This document shows positions 1 to 9,228 of a stretch of 64,000 nucleotides of DNA, in pieces. Numbering within the stretch: the first letter of the stretch is position 1; each line of letters opens with the position of its first letter. A model generated the notes under the pieces. The model searched no databases and was not told the DNA's origin. It was given only the letters and a program-made list of their open reading frames with translations. The position numbers and the translations under genes were made by a program. Source of the DNA: Shewanella gaetbuli (GTDB taxonomy: Bacteria; Pseudomonadota; Gammaproteobacteria; Enterobacterales; Shewanellaceae); NCBI RefSeq assembly GCF_023284065.1, contig NZ_JAKIKP010000001.1:553388-617387 (forward strand), read 5' to 3'.

Positions 1-2
1 AA

Positions 3-230
3 AAATTATTTGAAACACTTATTTCGAGAGAAGAAATGTCCAAAGCTGTCGTGATGGATAGATATTATAGAATCCCATCTGACAATAGAGATTTGAATTA
101 TAATAAATTTGAAACTGAAGGTGATAAACAGATAAACACAAATGAAGACTATACTTCGCATAATACTCATTCATTAGGTGTTGCCGAGATAAAATCTCTG
201 TTGAAAAACCTTACAAATATAAATTTTTGA
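3..230 (+). CDS. UDP-GlcNAc 4,6-dehydratase/epimerase, FnlA/CapE-like (3' end only)
   Basis: Only the last ~75 codons are in the window; the reading frame is open from base 3 and the start lies upstream. The visible tail, with REEMSKA, YYRIPSDNRDLNY and DYTSHNTHSLGV, resembles the C-terminus of the FnlA/WbjB/CapE family, which converts UDP-GlcNAc to a 4-keto-6-deoxy sugar on the way to UDP-L-FucNAc. A flippase follows 48 bases later, which fits an O-antigen or capsule cluster. No FnlB or FnlC partner is visible here; they could be upstream. The assignment rests on the tail motif alone, because the catalytic domain is outside the window. Confidence 0.65.
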   Translation, partial: KLFETLISREEMSKAVVMDRYYRIPSDNRDLNYNKFETEGDKQINTNEDYTSHNTHSLGVAEIKSLLKNLTNINF

Positions 231-278
231 TTTAATGATATACGGCTATGAAAATGGCCGTATGTAAGAAGTTATTTT

Positions 279-1784
279 ATGAAAAACATATTGGTAAATC
301 TATTTGGAAAGGGATTATCTGCATTATTAAGTTTTGCTTTTATACCAATTTATATTAATTTACTAGGGAAAGAGTCTTTTGGTTTAATCGGCTTTCTAGC
401 CACAATTCAAGCTGTGTTTGTGCTTTTAGACGGTGGTTTCTCTACTGGTTACATGAGGCAGGTCTCAAAGTACTCTGTAAATGTCAATGACAATTTAAAA
501 AAGATTGTAGACTTAACTCGTGGTGTAGAGCTTATATTTTTTGTTTTATCATTGTGCATTCTAATTTTGATTTTTAATTTATCGAGTGTAATCGTTAATG
601 ATTGGTTAGATATACCATATTATTTAGTAAGTGAGTCTATAACGTGCATTAAAATTGCTGCTTTTATTATTTCTTTTCAGTTCTTAGTGCTATTTTACCA
701 ATCGGGAATGATCGGTTTTCAAAAGTTTATTTCAATAAATGTTGTTAATTTGTGTTGCAATGTTTCAAAACTGCTTTTAGCTTTGATTTTTATGTATTTT
801 TTTGAAAAGAAAGTTATATATGTTTTTTATTCATATTTAACTATCACTGTTTTACAGACACTTATTTATGCATACATTTTAAAAAAAACAATAAGTTATA
901 ACAGAATTAAAATTAATTTTTCTGATTCTATTCTTGAAGTTAGTAACATTAAATCTTTTATTGGTGGTATGGCTTTTATTTCACTAACCTCTGCAGTAAT
1001 ATCTCAAATAGACAAATTATTAGTCAGTGGAATGTTAAGCATTTCTAGTTATGCTAATTATATAATAGCAGCAACGCTTTCAACAATTCTGCTCACCGTC
1101 TCCTCTCCAATAGCATCGGCAATATACCCTAAACTTATACAAAAAATTACAGATTCAGATATAGCAAAGTATTACCATGACTCATGTCAAACAGTCTCAA
1201 TATTTATATATCCGCTATCTATGACAATGTTCATATTCGTTGATAAAATATTGGAAATATGGTTAAGCAGTACTTTTATTGAGCATGAGATTGTTATAGT
1301 TTCTAAAGTGTTAATATTAGGAACTACAATATTAGCTATTATGGCAATGCCTCATTTTCTCGCTCTTGCCAATGGTAATACAAGTATTTCAATAAAAGTC
1401 AACATCTTAAATATTATAATTATTATTCCGTTGATGATAGTTCTTGCTAAAAAGTTTGGTGTATTTGGTGTTGCTATATCTTGGTTGGTAATGAATGTAA
1501 TATTTTTATTCATTTACATCGTATACGTTCATAAGTTATATCTGAAGGGGGAGATGTTTAAATGGTATGTGTATGATAATTTGAAGTTTCTTATTATATG
1601 CCTTGTTATTAGTTACTTTTTTTATTTTTCAATGAATAAATACAATGTAAATTCTTATTTTTGTATAATTATCTCGTTAATAATGTCTTTTATTGTAAGT
1701 GTTAAGTTTTCAAATTTGTTTATTTTATTAAAAGGAATATCTTATGCTTCTTTCTGTAGTAATACCAACAAAGGGAAGAACTGA
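279..1784 (+). CDS. wzx: O-antigen flippase (Wzx-like, polysaccharide exporter)
   Basis: A 501-residue, strongly hydrophobic protein with about twelve to fourteen membrane segments, beginning MKNILVNLFGKGLSALLSF. The N-terminal pattern and length are typical of the Wzx/RfbX branch of the MOP exporters, which move undecaprenyl-linked sugar units across the inner membrane. Its last 41 bases overlap the next glycosyltransferase gene, so the two are probably translated together. The DNA is very AT-rich, as in the next four genes, which is usual for horizontally exchanged O-antigen genes. The symbol is given by family; the sugar specificity cannot be read from sequence. Confidence 0.8.
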   Translation: MKNILVNLFGKGLSALLSFAFIPIYINLLGKESFGLIGFLATIQAVFVLLDGGFSTGYMRQVSKYSVNVNDNLKKIVDLTRGVELIFFVLSLCILILIFNLSSVIVNDWLDIPYYLVSESITCIKIAAFIISFQFLVLFYQSGMIGFQKFISINVVNLCCNVSKLLLALIFMYFFEKKVIYVFYSYLTITVLQTLIYAYILKKTISYNRIKINFSDSILEVSNIKSFIGGMAFISLTSAVISQIDKLLVSGMLSISSYANYIIAATLSTILLTVSSPIASAIYPKLIQKITDSDIAKYYHDSCQTVSIFIYPLSMTMFIFVDKILEIWLSSTFIEHEIVIVSKVLILGTTILAIMAMPHFLALANGNTSISIKVNILNIIIIIPLMIVLAKKFGVFGVAISWLVMNVIFLFIYIVYVHKLYLKGEMFKWYVYDNLKFLIICLVISYFFYFSMNKYNVNSYFCIIISLIMSFIVSVKFSNLFILLKGISYASFCSNTNKGKN

Positions 1785-2901
1785 ATACGCTTTTAAATCA
1801 ATTAAATATATACTGTCCCTTAAGCTATCTTCATTACAAATTGTTGTGCAAGATAATAATGAAACAGATGACTTGTATGGTTTGTTGAGTGAGTTCATTG
1901 AGTGTGAAAATATTATATATAATCATACAAAAACTCCTCTTTCATTTGTTGATAATTTCGAAGAAGCTATATCCCATGCAACAGGAGAGTATATAACTGT
2001 AATTGGTGATGATGATATTATTAATCCAGAAATAATTAATGTTTTAAGCGTTTTTTCTAAATTTAATATAGATTCTATAGTGCCGTCTACGAATTTATTT
2101 TTTTTATGGCCCGAATCTGGAGTTACTAACAAGGTAACATCCGGTAATGAGTTCTTTACTTTTAGTGTTAAGCCTTTCTCTGGTCAGTTGAAGTATGTGA
2201 ATAGTAGAGTTGAATTACAGAAATTACTAAGTAATGGTGGTGTAGACTATCTATCTTATAATATTCCACGTTTATATCATGGGATAGTAAAGAAATCATT
2301 ATTGGATAAAATAAAGTCTAAATATGGTAGGTTATTCGAAGGCTTAACACCAGATATCTACATTGCCTGTTTGATTGCTGCGGAATCAGAAACGTGTATA
2401 AGATTGGATTATCCTTTGACAATACCTGGTGCTTGTAAAAGTAGTGGTTCGGTAGCAAGTGACACAGGTGCACATACAGGTGAGCTTTCGCAAGCTCCTC
2501 ATTTTAATTATCGTGGCACATATTCATGGAATAACTTAGTTCCTAAATTTTACTCTGTGCCAACTATTTGGTCTGACTCTGCTTTTGCTGCAGCACAAAA
2601 AACTCAATTGGAATGCTACATTAATAATAAATTGTTATTTGCAAAATGCTATTTTGAATATCCAAAATACAGGGCTGATTTTATTAACTTAAATCCTTTC
2701 AGTAATATGATTTCTTTATATTTAACCTATTTTAAATATAAAATTTTAGGCTTCAAAAGTAAGATCTACAATAAGTTTAAAGTAAGTACCTCAAGTTTTT
2801 ATGGTATCTATCATTTAAACAATTTAGATGATATTGATAATAAGTTTAAAAAGGAAAACAAAATAGATATTCATAGTAAGGTAAGAGGGTTTTTATTATG
2901 A
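1744..2901 (+). CDS. Glycosyltransferase, GT2-like (GT-A fold)
   Basis: A 385-residue soluble protein opening with LLSVVIPTKGR, the first strand of GT-A fold family 2 transferases, with a metal-binding DXD-type motif in VIGDDDIINPE near residue 85. It should add one sugar to the lipid-linked O-unit at the cytoplasmic face. The ATG lies inside the end of wzx and is preceded by AGGA; the stop overlaps the next start as ATGA. Tight coupling on both sides supports one operon. The C-terminal half has no motif I recognise, so donor and acceptor are unknown. Confidence 0.75.
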   Translation: MLLSVVIPTKGRTEYAFKSIKYILSLKLSSLQIVVQDNNETDDLYGLLSEFIECENIIYNHTKTPLSFVDNFEEAISHATGEYITVIGDDDIINPEIINVLSVFSKFNIDSIVPSTNLFFLWPESGVTNKVTSGNEFFTFSVKPFSGQLKYVNSRVELQKLLSNGGVDYLSYNIPRLYHGIVKKSLLDKIKSKYGRLFEGLTPDIYIACLIAAESETCIRLDYPLTIPGACKSSGSVASDTGAHTGELSQAPHFNYRGTYSWNNLVPKFYSVPTIWSDSAFAAAQKTQLECYINNKLLFAKCYFEYPKYRADFINLNPFSNMISLYLTYFKYKILGFKSKIYNKFKVSTSSFYGIYHLNNLDDIDNKFKKENKIDIHSKVRGFLL

Positions 2902-3998
2902 GGAAAGTGTTAATGTGTAGTGATGAGTTCCCACCAGAAATAGGAGGCTCTGGAAGCGTTGCATTTACATTGCTTAACTCAGGATGCTTAAAATATAATG
3001 ATATTGATTTGTTAACTAAAAATAGAAAGTCGGTTGTTAATGGAGTTGGTAAAACGTATTTATATCCTAAAGCTTTTTTATCCAAAACAATTTGTTGTTT
3101 GTTTTTTTTTATTGCGTTAGTAAAGTATGATTATATTTTGATTAATGACCGTAGGTTTCATTTACTCAGTTGTTTTTTGCCACAAATAGCATTAAGAAAA
3201 ATAATATATATATTTCACGGGCAAGAACTCGAAACTTTCTATTTTAATAACTCTTTTTTTATGAGGATTTTAAACGTAAAGAATAGATACTCAAGGAATA
3301 TACGTCTTTCATCAGCTAATGTTTTTGTTAGTAAGTTCATAAAGGATAAAATCTCAAAACATATTGCAGTTTCTAAAAATATAGTTGTTATTAATCCATC
3401 AATTAGCCCTTTTATTTGGAGTAACCGAAAAATAAATGGTCAGAATTTATCTTATAAAACAGATATCGTTTTCTGTTCTGTTTGTAGACTGGTTGAAGAA
3501 AAAGGTCTATTTACTATGTTAGACTCCTTTCGTGACTTAGTGAGTCACTATCCGGAACGAAATTTTACCTGGAAAATAGCAGGTGATGGACCAGATTTAA
3601 AAAAGTTTTCTTCCAAGGTAAAAGACTATGGATTAGAAGACTCTGTTATTACGATGGGATCTCTGTCAAAACTCAAGCTTTCAAACTTCTACTGTTCTAG
3701 CGACATATTCTGGCTTTTATCCCATTTTGAAGAGTCGTTTGGTTTAGTTTTCATAGAGGCTGCTTCTTTTGGATTGTATACAGTTGGTTATAAAGGCGAT
3801 GGAGTTAGTGAAGCTACTTTTGAAGATAATAGAACACTGTTTTCAAGAGGCAGTATACCGTCAGCAATACAGTTGAATGATGTTATATATTCCAGTATGA
3901 ACAGTAGTAAAACTGATTTGAATAATTTTTTGTGTCAATTTTCACCTGAGACCTTCAAAGATAATCTTGACACATTCATACACGAATTGGTTAACTAG
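2898..3998 (+). CDS. Glycosyltransferase family 4-like (GT-B fold)
   Basis: A 366-residue protein with GT-B features: an N-terminal EFPPEIGGSGSVAF loop, CRLVEEKG as the start of the second Rossmann-like domain, AGDGPDL, and an EX7E motif in EESFGLVFIE near residue 278 that binds the nucleotide sugar. The ATG overlaps the previous stop by four bases and has GAGGG upstream. It is likely a retaining transferase for the O-unit. Sugar specificity cannot be told. The polymerase gene follows three bases after its stop. Confidence 0.75.
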   Translation: MRKVLMCSDEFPPEIGGSGSVAFTLLNSGCLKYNDIDLLTKNRKSVVNGVGKTYLYPKAFLSKTICCLFFFIALVKYDYILINDRRFHLLSCFLPQIALRKIIYIFHGQELETFYFNNSFFMRILNVKNRYSRNIRLSSANVFVSKFIKDKISKHIAVSKNIVVINPSISPFIWSNRKINGQNLSYKTDIVFCSVCRLVEEKGLFTMLDSFRDLVSHYPERNFTWKIAGDGPDLKKFSSKVKDYGLEDSVITMGSLSKLKLSNFYCSSDIFWLLSHFEESFGLVFIEAASFGLYTVGYKGDGVSEATFEDNRTLFSRGSIPSAIQLNDVIYSSMNSSKTDLNNFLCQFSPETFKDNLDTFIHELVN

Positions 3999-4001
3999 AT
4001 T

Positions 4002-5231
4002 ATGAGTTTTAGTTCCTTTCTATATGTATTTTTAATAAGCTTATCATTAGGTTCTTCTTTGTTTTTTATTCCTTTATTGGGAGTAAAAATACAAATAATA
4101 GATTTTTATGTGTTTATTTCAATTTTATTTAGCATTATTTTTGTAAGATCTTTTAGGCGTGTTAACTCTCTGTTATTCTCAGTTTGTTTATTATACTTTT
4201 TAGCTTTAATACTCTCAGCCTTTTATGGTTTTTTTAGGACGCTTAATATTGGTGATGCAGTTTTATCGTTTAGATTTATCCTTATATTTTTATTTGTATT
4301 ATTTTTCACTTTAGAGAAATCAGATGTTAAATTTGATTTAGATTCTTTTTTTTTGAAAGTTTTGTGTTTTTGGTCCTTATTTTCAATTTTTTATGGGGTT
4401 CTTCAGTTAGCAGAGTTCTACTCATTTATCCCTTACGGGGATTTACCACATCATTATTTATTAACTCAGCATATGGAAGATTTCAAAGAGGACTGGGGTC
4501 GTGCTAGTGGATTTTTTAAGGGGCCTAATGAGTTGGGGTGGTTTGGAGTTCTAGCCACATGTTTTATCTTACCTAAAGTATTAAATGGCGACTTAAAATA
4601 TCTTTTATTTTTTATTTCGTCAATATCATTACCATTCATATCTAATTCAAGGTCCGCTATAGCATCGTTAGTTATAGTTTTTTTCTATCTGTCTGTAAGT
4701 CAAGTTTTTACTGTTATGAAATTAAGAGTTAGTCATAGTAAATTAAGAAGCATATTAATATTTGTTATGCTAACAATAACTATAATATTTCTTTCTTTTT
4801 TATTCAGTGACTACCTGAAATTTGAACGAGTATTTTCTGCTGTCGAGGCTATACTATTTAGTACAAACGATTCTTCTTTAAGCGAAAGATATCGTCTATG
4901 GTCAGTAGCCTATTCTGTTTGGGTTCAATATCCTTTATTTGGGGTTGGAGGAGACCCTTCTCATTATGCTCCAGTAGTCGATTCTGGTTGGTTATCTTAT
5001 TTACTACGTGGAGGGGTGGTACTTTTTTTAATTTATACTACCTTTTTGTTGATGTTGCTTTATTATTCGTTGAAGTTTTATTTACATTCAAATAAAGACA
5101 AGTATATATCTATCTTCTTATTTACACTTTGTATTATTTTTGCCAATTTTTTTGTTAGTATTCAACATTTCATTTTCATATTTATTTTCATTGCTTATGC
5201 TATAAGGAACTTGGTTTATGAACGTAACTAA
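4002..5231 (+). CDS. wzy: O-antigen polymerase, Wzy-like
   Basis: A 409-residue multi-spanning membrane protein with about ten to twelve hydrophobic segments and a longer polar loop near residues 140-190, the general plan of Wzy polymerases. The region SSLSERYRLWSVAYSVWVQYPLFGVGG is the conserved part shared by Wzy and O-antigen ligases (Wzy_C type). Wzy sequences diverge strongly, so the call combines topology with position among a flippase and transferases. An O-antigen ligase is the main alternative, but a ligase is not normally placed inside such a cluster. No strong ribosome binding site is seen, so coupling to the upstream gene is likely. Confidence 0.7.
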   Translation: MSFSSFLYVFLISLSLGSSLFFIPLLGVKIQIIDFYVFISILFSIIFVRSFRRVNSLLFSVCLLYFLALILSAFYGFFRTLNIGDAVLSFRFILIFLFVLFFTLEKSDVKFDLDSFFLKVLCFWSLFSIFYGVLQLAEFYSFIPYGDLPHHYLLTQHMEDFKEDWGRASGFFKGPNELGWFGVLATCFILPKVLNGDLKYLLFFISSISLPFISNSRSAIASLVIVFFYLSVSQVFTVMKLRVSHSKLRSILIFVMLTITIIFLSFLFSDYLKFERVFSAVEAILFSTNDSSLSERYRLWSVAYSVWVQYPLFGVGGDPSHYAPVVDSGWLSYLLRGGVVLFLIYTTFLLMLLYYSLKFYLHSNKDKYISIFLFTLCIIFANFFVSIQHFIFIFIFIAYAIRNLVYERN

Positions 5232-6270
5232 ATCTTTAGTTGTCGGGAATTTTGGTGGTACAGATGGTGCTAAATGTGGACAAACAATAAAAACACATAA
5301 TTTTTATACTTTACTTAATCAAGACCCTGATAGGGATTTATTTAAATTTGATACATGTTGTTTAAGAAACAAACCCTGGTTAGTATTTTACCTTGTATAT
5401 CTAATTTTTAAGGTTAATAAAGTTATTATTTTACCTGCACAAGGTTTTTTACCGTTGTTGACGTCATTATTGTTTATTCTTAGGGTTAAAAGTGACTATA
5501 TTGTCATTGGTGGCTGGTTACCTGAATATATAAAGCATTCTAATATTTGCACCAGAAGTTATTTAAAGTCTCATTGTCGTATTTTCGTTGAAACAAATGA
5601 TATGCTAAATATGTTATCAAACTTTTCGGATTATGTTTATTTATTTCCAAACTTTAAAGAAATAAAAAAGCTCTCAATTGAAGATGTCAACCTTGATTCT
5701 AGAGGGATATATGGAGGTGATATAAAGTTTGTTTTTATGAGTAGAGTAGAGAGAACAAAAGGGGTTTTAATAGCTATAGATGCAATCATAGCAATCGCTT
5801 CTAAACGTATCGAACGTAATTTTAGTTTAGATATTTACGGTAAAGTTGAACCAGATTTTGAAAACGAATTATTAAGTTATATTAACAATTCATGCTCTGG
5901 CAATTTAACAGTTGTATACAAAGGGTTTATTCATTCTGATGAGGTTCAATCTAAATTAACAGAATATTATGCTTTAATATTTCCTACTTATTATGCTGGA
6001 GAGGGGTTTCCTGGAGTTCTTGTCGATGCATTTAGTGCTGGGTTACCTGTTATTGCCAGCGATTGGAAGTATAACAGTGAACTAATAAAAAATAACCGTA
6101 ATGGTTTTATTTTTAGTCCAATTAATGCTGAGTCCTTAGTCAATACCTTAGATTGTTTTTTAAGTATTGAAAAAAGTCTATACAAAGAAATTGCAATGAA
6201 TAATTTAAATGTTTCAAAATGTTATAGTTTTGCGAATGCCAAACTCATTGTTTCTGAGTATGGGATTTAA
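5218..6270 (+). CDS. Glycosyltransferase family 4-like
   Basis: A 350-residue GT-B type protein. Visible motifs are FMSRVERTKGV at the start of the second domain and GEGFPGVLVDAFSAG near residue 260, the nucleotide-sugar site, with Asp in place of the usual second Glu of EX7E. The gene starts inside the last 14 bases of wzy with AAGGAA upstream. It is the last of the very AT-rich genes; a 167-base gap follows before a gene of more typical composition. It probably adds a sugar to the O-unit; donor unknown. Confidence 0.75.
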   Translation: MNVTKSLVVGNFGGTDGAKCGQTIKTHNFYTLLNQDPDRDLFKFDTCCLRNKPWLVFYLVYLIFKVNKVIILPAQGFLPLLTSLLFILRVKSDYIVIGGWLPEYIKHSNICTRSYLKSHCRIFVETNDMLNMLSNFSDYVYLFPNFKEIKKLSIEDVNLDSRGIYGGDIKFVFMSRVERTKGVLIAIDAIIAIASKRIERNFSLDIYGKVEPDFENELLSYINNSCSGNLTVVYKGFIHSDEVQSKLTEYYALIFPTYYAGEGFPGVLVDAFSAGLPVIASDWKYNSELIKNNRNGFIFSPINAESLVNTLDCFLSIEKSLYKEIAMNNLNVSKCYSFANAKLIVSEYGI

Positions 6271-6437
6271 TTTTTATGTCGTTGTTTATAGTAAGTATAA
6301 TTAATCCAGGTTTTTCTCAAATTTACAATGTCGAAATTTTTAATTTTTCTTTTAATTTAAATGTTTTAGTGAACTTTGTCGGATCATGTTAGATATTTGC
6401 ATTCCATATTCATTTTTACTGTCTTACAGAGGTTTTT

Positions 6438-7604
6438 GTGAAAATTTTGTTTCTTTCATTTTATTATTCGCCTGACTTATGTGCAGGATCTTTTCGTTCG
6501 ACTTCTTTAATTAAACAACTCAAGTCAATTAAGGGAGTCGAAGTAGATGTTATCACAACAATGCCTAACCGTTATGCTTCTTTTGATGTTGGTGCTTTAT
6601 CCCAAGAGTCTGTAGGTAATGTTAAAATTAGACGAGTACAGTTACCACGCCATAAAAGTGGAATGCGTGATCAGATCCATGCATTCTACGCCTATTATAA
6701 AGCAGTTCAGAAGCTAGTTAGAAACGAAAATTATGATATGGTTTTTGCAACTAGTTCTCGTTTATTTACCGCTTTTTTAGGTGCAAGAATCGCTAAATCT
6801 AAACAAATACCTTTATATTTAGATATTAGAGATATCTTCGTTGATACAATTAAAGATGTGTTACCTTCAAAACTGGCAAAAGTAGCTAAACCTTTTTTAA
6901 CATTTGTTGAAGATTATGCGTTTAAAAATGCATCTCATATAAATCTAGTCTCTAAAGGGTTTGAAGATTACTTTAGATGTAGATTTCGTCAGCCAAGTTA
7001 TTCATGGTTCACAAACGGTATCGATAAAGAGTTTTTAGAGCTTGATAAATTGAGCGTAAAAGTAATAACTGGCAAGGTTAATATTCTTTATGCTGGAAAT
7101 TGTGGTGAAGGGCAAGGATTGCACAATATTATTCCTGCACTTGCTGAGAGTCTTTGTTCGAAATACCAAATAACCATAATAGGTGATGGGGGAAGACACT
7201 TCCAGCTAAGAGATAGTGTTGCCGGAATGTCTAATGTGATATTGCTACCTCCTGTTAAGCGTCATGAATTGGTTGAAAAGTATTTAGCAGCAGATATTTT
7301 ATTTTTACACCTTAATGACTATCCTGCGTTTGAAAAAGTGCTACCTTCGAAGATATTCGAATATGCAGCGGTAGGGAAACCTATTTTGGCTGGTGTTAGT
7401 GGTTATTCAGCGTCATTTATTCGTGATGAAGTTCCTAATGCTGAAGTGTTTTACCCAAACAATGCTATTGCTGCAGTTGAGGCGTTAAATCGACTTGATA
7501 TGAAAAGTCATGATAGAAGTGAATTTATTAAAAAATATCAGCGTTCGAATATTATGTCTGAAATGGCCAAATCTATAATATCTGTAGGTAAAAAGCATGA
7601 ATAA
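6438..7604 (+). CDS. wbuB: Glycosyltransferase, WbuB-like (GT4)
   Basis: A 388-residue protein opening MKILFLSFYYSPDLCAGSFRST, a signature I associate with WbuB-type transferases, which add L-FucNAc in other O-antigens. The second domain shows NILYAGNCGEGQGLHNI and VLPSKIFEYAAVGKPILAG, the phosphate/nucleotide site of the family. The start is GTG at 6438, placed after AGAGG. An FnlA-like gene upstream in the cluster would fit a FucNAc-containing unit, but the sugar is inferred. Its 3' end overlaps the next gene by eight bases. Confidence 0.65.
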   Translation: MKILFLSFYYSPDLCAGSFRSTSLIKQLKSIKGVEVDVITTMPNRYASFDVGALSQESVGNVKIRRVQLPRHKSGMRDQIHAFYAYYKAVQKLVRNENYDMVFATSSRLFTAFLGARIAKSKQIPLYLDIRDIFVDTIKDVLPSKLAKVAKPFLTFVEDYAFKNASHINLVSKGFEDYFRCRFRQPSYSWFTNGIDKEFLELDKLSVKVITGKVNILYAGNCGEGQGLHNIIPALAESLCSKYQITIIGDGGRHFQLRDSVAGMSNVILLPPVKRHELVEKYLAADILFLHLNDYPAFEKVLPSKIFEYAAVGKPILAGVSGYSASFIRDEVPNAEVFYPNNAIAAVEALNRLDMKSHDRSEFIKKYQRSNIMSEMAKSIISVGKKHE

Positions 7605-8547
7605 AATTCTACTTACTGGTTACACGGGGTTCGTAGGCTCAAATGTTTTAGACTTATTTAAGGACCAACCAGGCTCAATAAAATGCTTGGGTAGAAGGAA
7701 ACCTCTATTTGGAACTTTCTACCAAGGTGAGTTAAGTCCGTCATCTGAATATAAAGATGCGCTCGATGGAGTAGATGTTGTTATTCATTGTGCAGCACGT
7801 GTCCATGTTATGAATGACTCGTCAATTGATCCTCTTGCGGAATTTAGAGAAGTAAATTCATTTGCTACGTTAAACCTAGCAAAGCAAGCTATAACATCAG
7901 GTGTTAAACGCTTCATATTTGTTAGTAGCATCAAAGTTAATGGCGAGTCTACCCTAAGTGGCATGCCTTTTACTGCGGCTGATACAAGAAAGCCTGAAGA
8001 CTTTTACGGGATGTCTAAATCGGAAGCTGAAGAACAGTTGATACAACTTGCTAAAGAAACGGGGTTAGAGGTCGTTATTATACGACCAACATTGGTTTAC
8101 GGACCTGGAGTTAAGGCTAATTTTGCTTCACTAATGAAATTAGTTTCAAAAGGTTTTCCGTTGCCTTTTGGTAGCATAAAACATAATAAGCGTAGTCTAG
8201 TTTCAGTGACAAACCTTGTTGATCTGATTAAAACCTGTATTGACCATCCAAAGGCCATAAATCAAGTATTCTTAGTTTCTGATGATCATGATGTATCTAC
8301 AGCCTCGATGGTAGAGCATATGTCATATGCACTTGGAAAATCTATTAGATTATTACAGGTGCCTTTATGGTGCTATCGCTTAGTTGGTAAGTTAACTGGC
8401 AAGTCCGATGTAGTTGATAGGCTTGTTGGGTCTTTACAGGTAGATATATCACATACAAAAGATACGTTAGGCTGGGTTCCTCCACAAACGCTTGAGCAAG
8501 GCTTTAAAGAAACCGCAGATTATTTTCTTCTCAATAAAAATAAATAG
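7597..8547 (+). CDS. NAD-dependent epimerase/reductase, WbpV-like
   Basis: A 316-residue short-chain dehydrogenase of the extended type. It has the cofactor loop GYTGFVG at residues 8-14, a conserved SS pair at 110-111 and the catalytic YGMSK at 137-141. Adjacency to a small initiating transferase and a WbpM-type dehydratase matches clusters in which this protein reduces the 4-keto sugar made by WbpM to give UDP-QuiNAc or a related deoxy-aminosugar. A UDP-hexose 4-epimerase is the alternative. It overlaps the upstream gene by eight bases and lies nine bases before the transferase. Confidence 0.7.
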   Translation: MNKILLTGYTGFVGSNVLDLFKDQPGSIKCLGRRKPLFGTFYQGELSPSSEYKDALDGVDVVIHCAARVHVMNDSSIDPLAEFREVNSFATLNLAKQAITSGVKRFIFVSSIKVNGESTLSGMPFTAADTRKPEDFYGMSKSEAEEQLIQLAKETGLEVVIIRPTLVYGPGVKANFASLMKLVSKGFPLPFGSIKHNKRSLVSVTNLVDLIKTCIDHPKAINQVFLVSDDHDVSTASMVEHMSYALGKSIRLLQVPLWCYRLVGKLTGKSDVVDRLVGSLQVDISHTKDTLGWVPPQTLEQGFKETADYFLLNKNK

Positions 8548-8556
8548 AGTATTTAC

Positions 8557-9105
8557 ATGATTCGTTTTATCGATTTTTTTGCAGCCTTCTTTGGCCTGTT
8601 GTTACTTTGGCCAGTGCTATTTATTGTCACTATTATTGGTATGTTTGATACTGGTTCGCCTATTTTTGTTCAAACCCGTGTTGGCCGTAATAAAAAGCCA
8701 TTTAAATTGATTAAGTTTCGCACTATGTCTATTGAAACAAAATCAGTAGCAAGCCATTTGGCAAGTAATACTTCAATTACTAAACTTGGTAATTTTTTGC
8801 GCAAAACTAAGATTGATGAGTTACCGCAACTAATTAATGTGATTAAAGGTGAAATGAGCTTGGTTGGTCCGCGTCCAAATTTATTTAACCAGGAGGAACT
8901 GATTAAAGAGCGTGATGCGTTAAGTGTATATGATGTTTTACCTGGTGTTACAGGTTTAGCGCAGGTTCAGAATATTGATATGTCTACGCCTGCTTTATTA
9001 GCTAAAACTGATAAGCAGATGATTGATAGCCTAACTGTTAAAGATTATTTTAAGTACATAATTATGACTGTATCAGGTAGTGGTTCGGGGGATGCTGTAA
9101 AGTAA
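8557..9105 (+). CDS. Initiating sugar-1-phosphate transferase (PglC/WcaJ C-terminal type)
   Basis: A 182-residue monotopic phosphoglycosyl transferase: one N-terminal hydrophobic hairpin, then VGRNKKPFKLIKFRTM, the KIDELPQLINV helix with the catalytic Asp-Glu pair, and MSLVGPRPNL. It should transfer a sugar-1-phosphate from a UDP-sugar to undecaprenyl phosphate and so start each O-unit. It is the short PglC form without the extra membrane domain of WcaJ or WbaP. The gene sits between the WbpV-like and WbpM-like genes, so a diacetamido- or deoxyamino-sugar is a plausible substrate. Confidence 0.85.
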   Translation: MIRFIDFFAAFFGLLLLWPVLFIVTIIGMFDTGSPIFVQTRVGRNKKPFKLIKFRTMSIETKSVASHLASNTSITKLGNFLRKTKIDELPQLINVIKGEMSLVGPRPNLFNQEELIKERDALSVYDVLPGVTGLAQVQNIDMSTPALLAKTDKQMIDSLTVKDYFKYIIMTVSGSGSGDAVK

Positions 9106-9228
9106 GAAAGTTGAATGATCGCACTACAACAGTGCAAAGCTCACTTTGTGCTACTATGAGCTATGCTGCTAACCTACCTGTATTTTAAGATGTAATACAC
9201 TATGAATTTTTTTAATTTGGAGCGGAAA

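Noticed and set aside
240..262. TACGGC/GCCGTA hairpin after the FnlA-like gene as a terminator
   Set aside because: Six-base stem with no T run; the flippase starts 17 bases later, so a terminator is doubtful.
6276..6392. 38-codon frame between two glycosyltransferase genes
   Set aside because: In very AT-rich DNA with no good ribosome site; could be a remnant of a lost gene, but cannot be supported.
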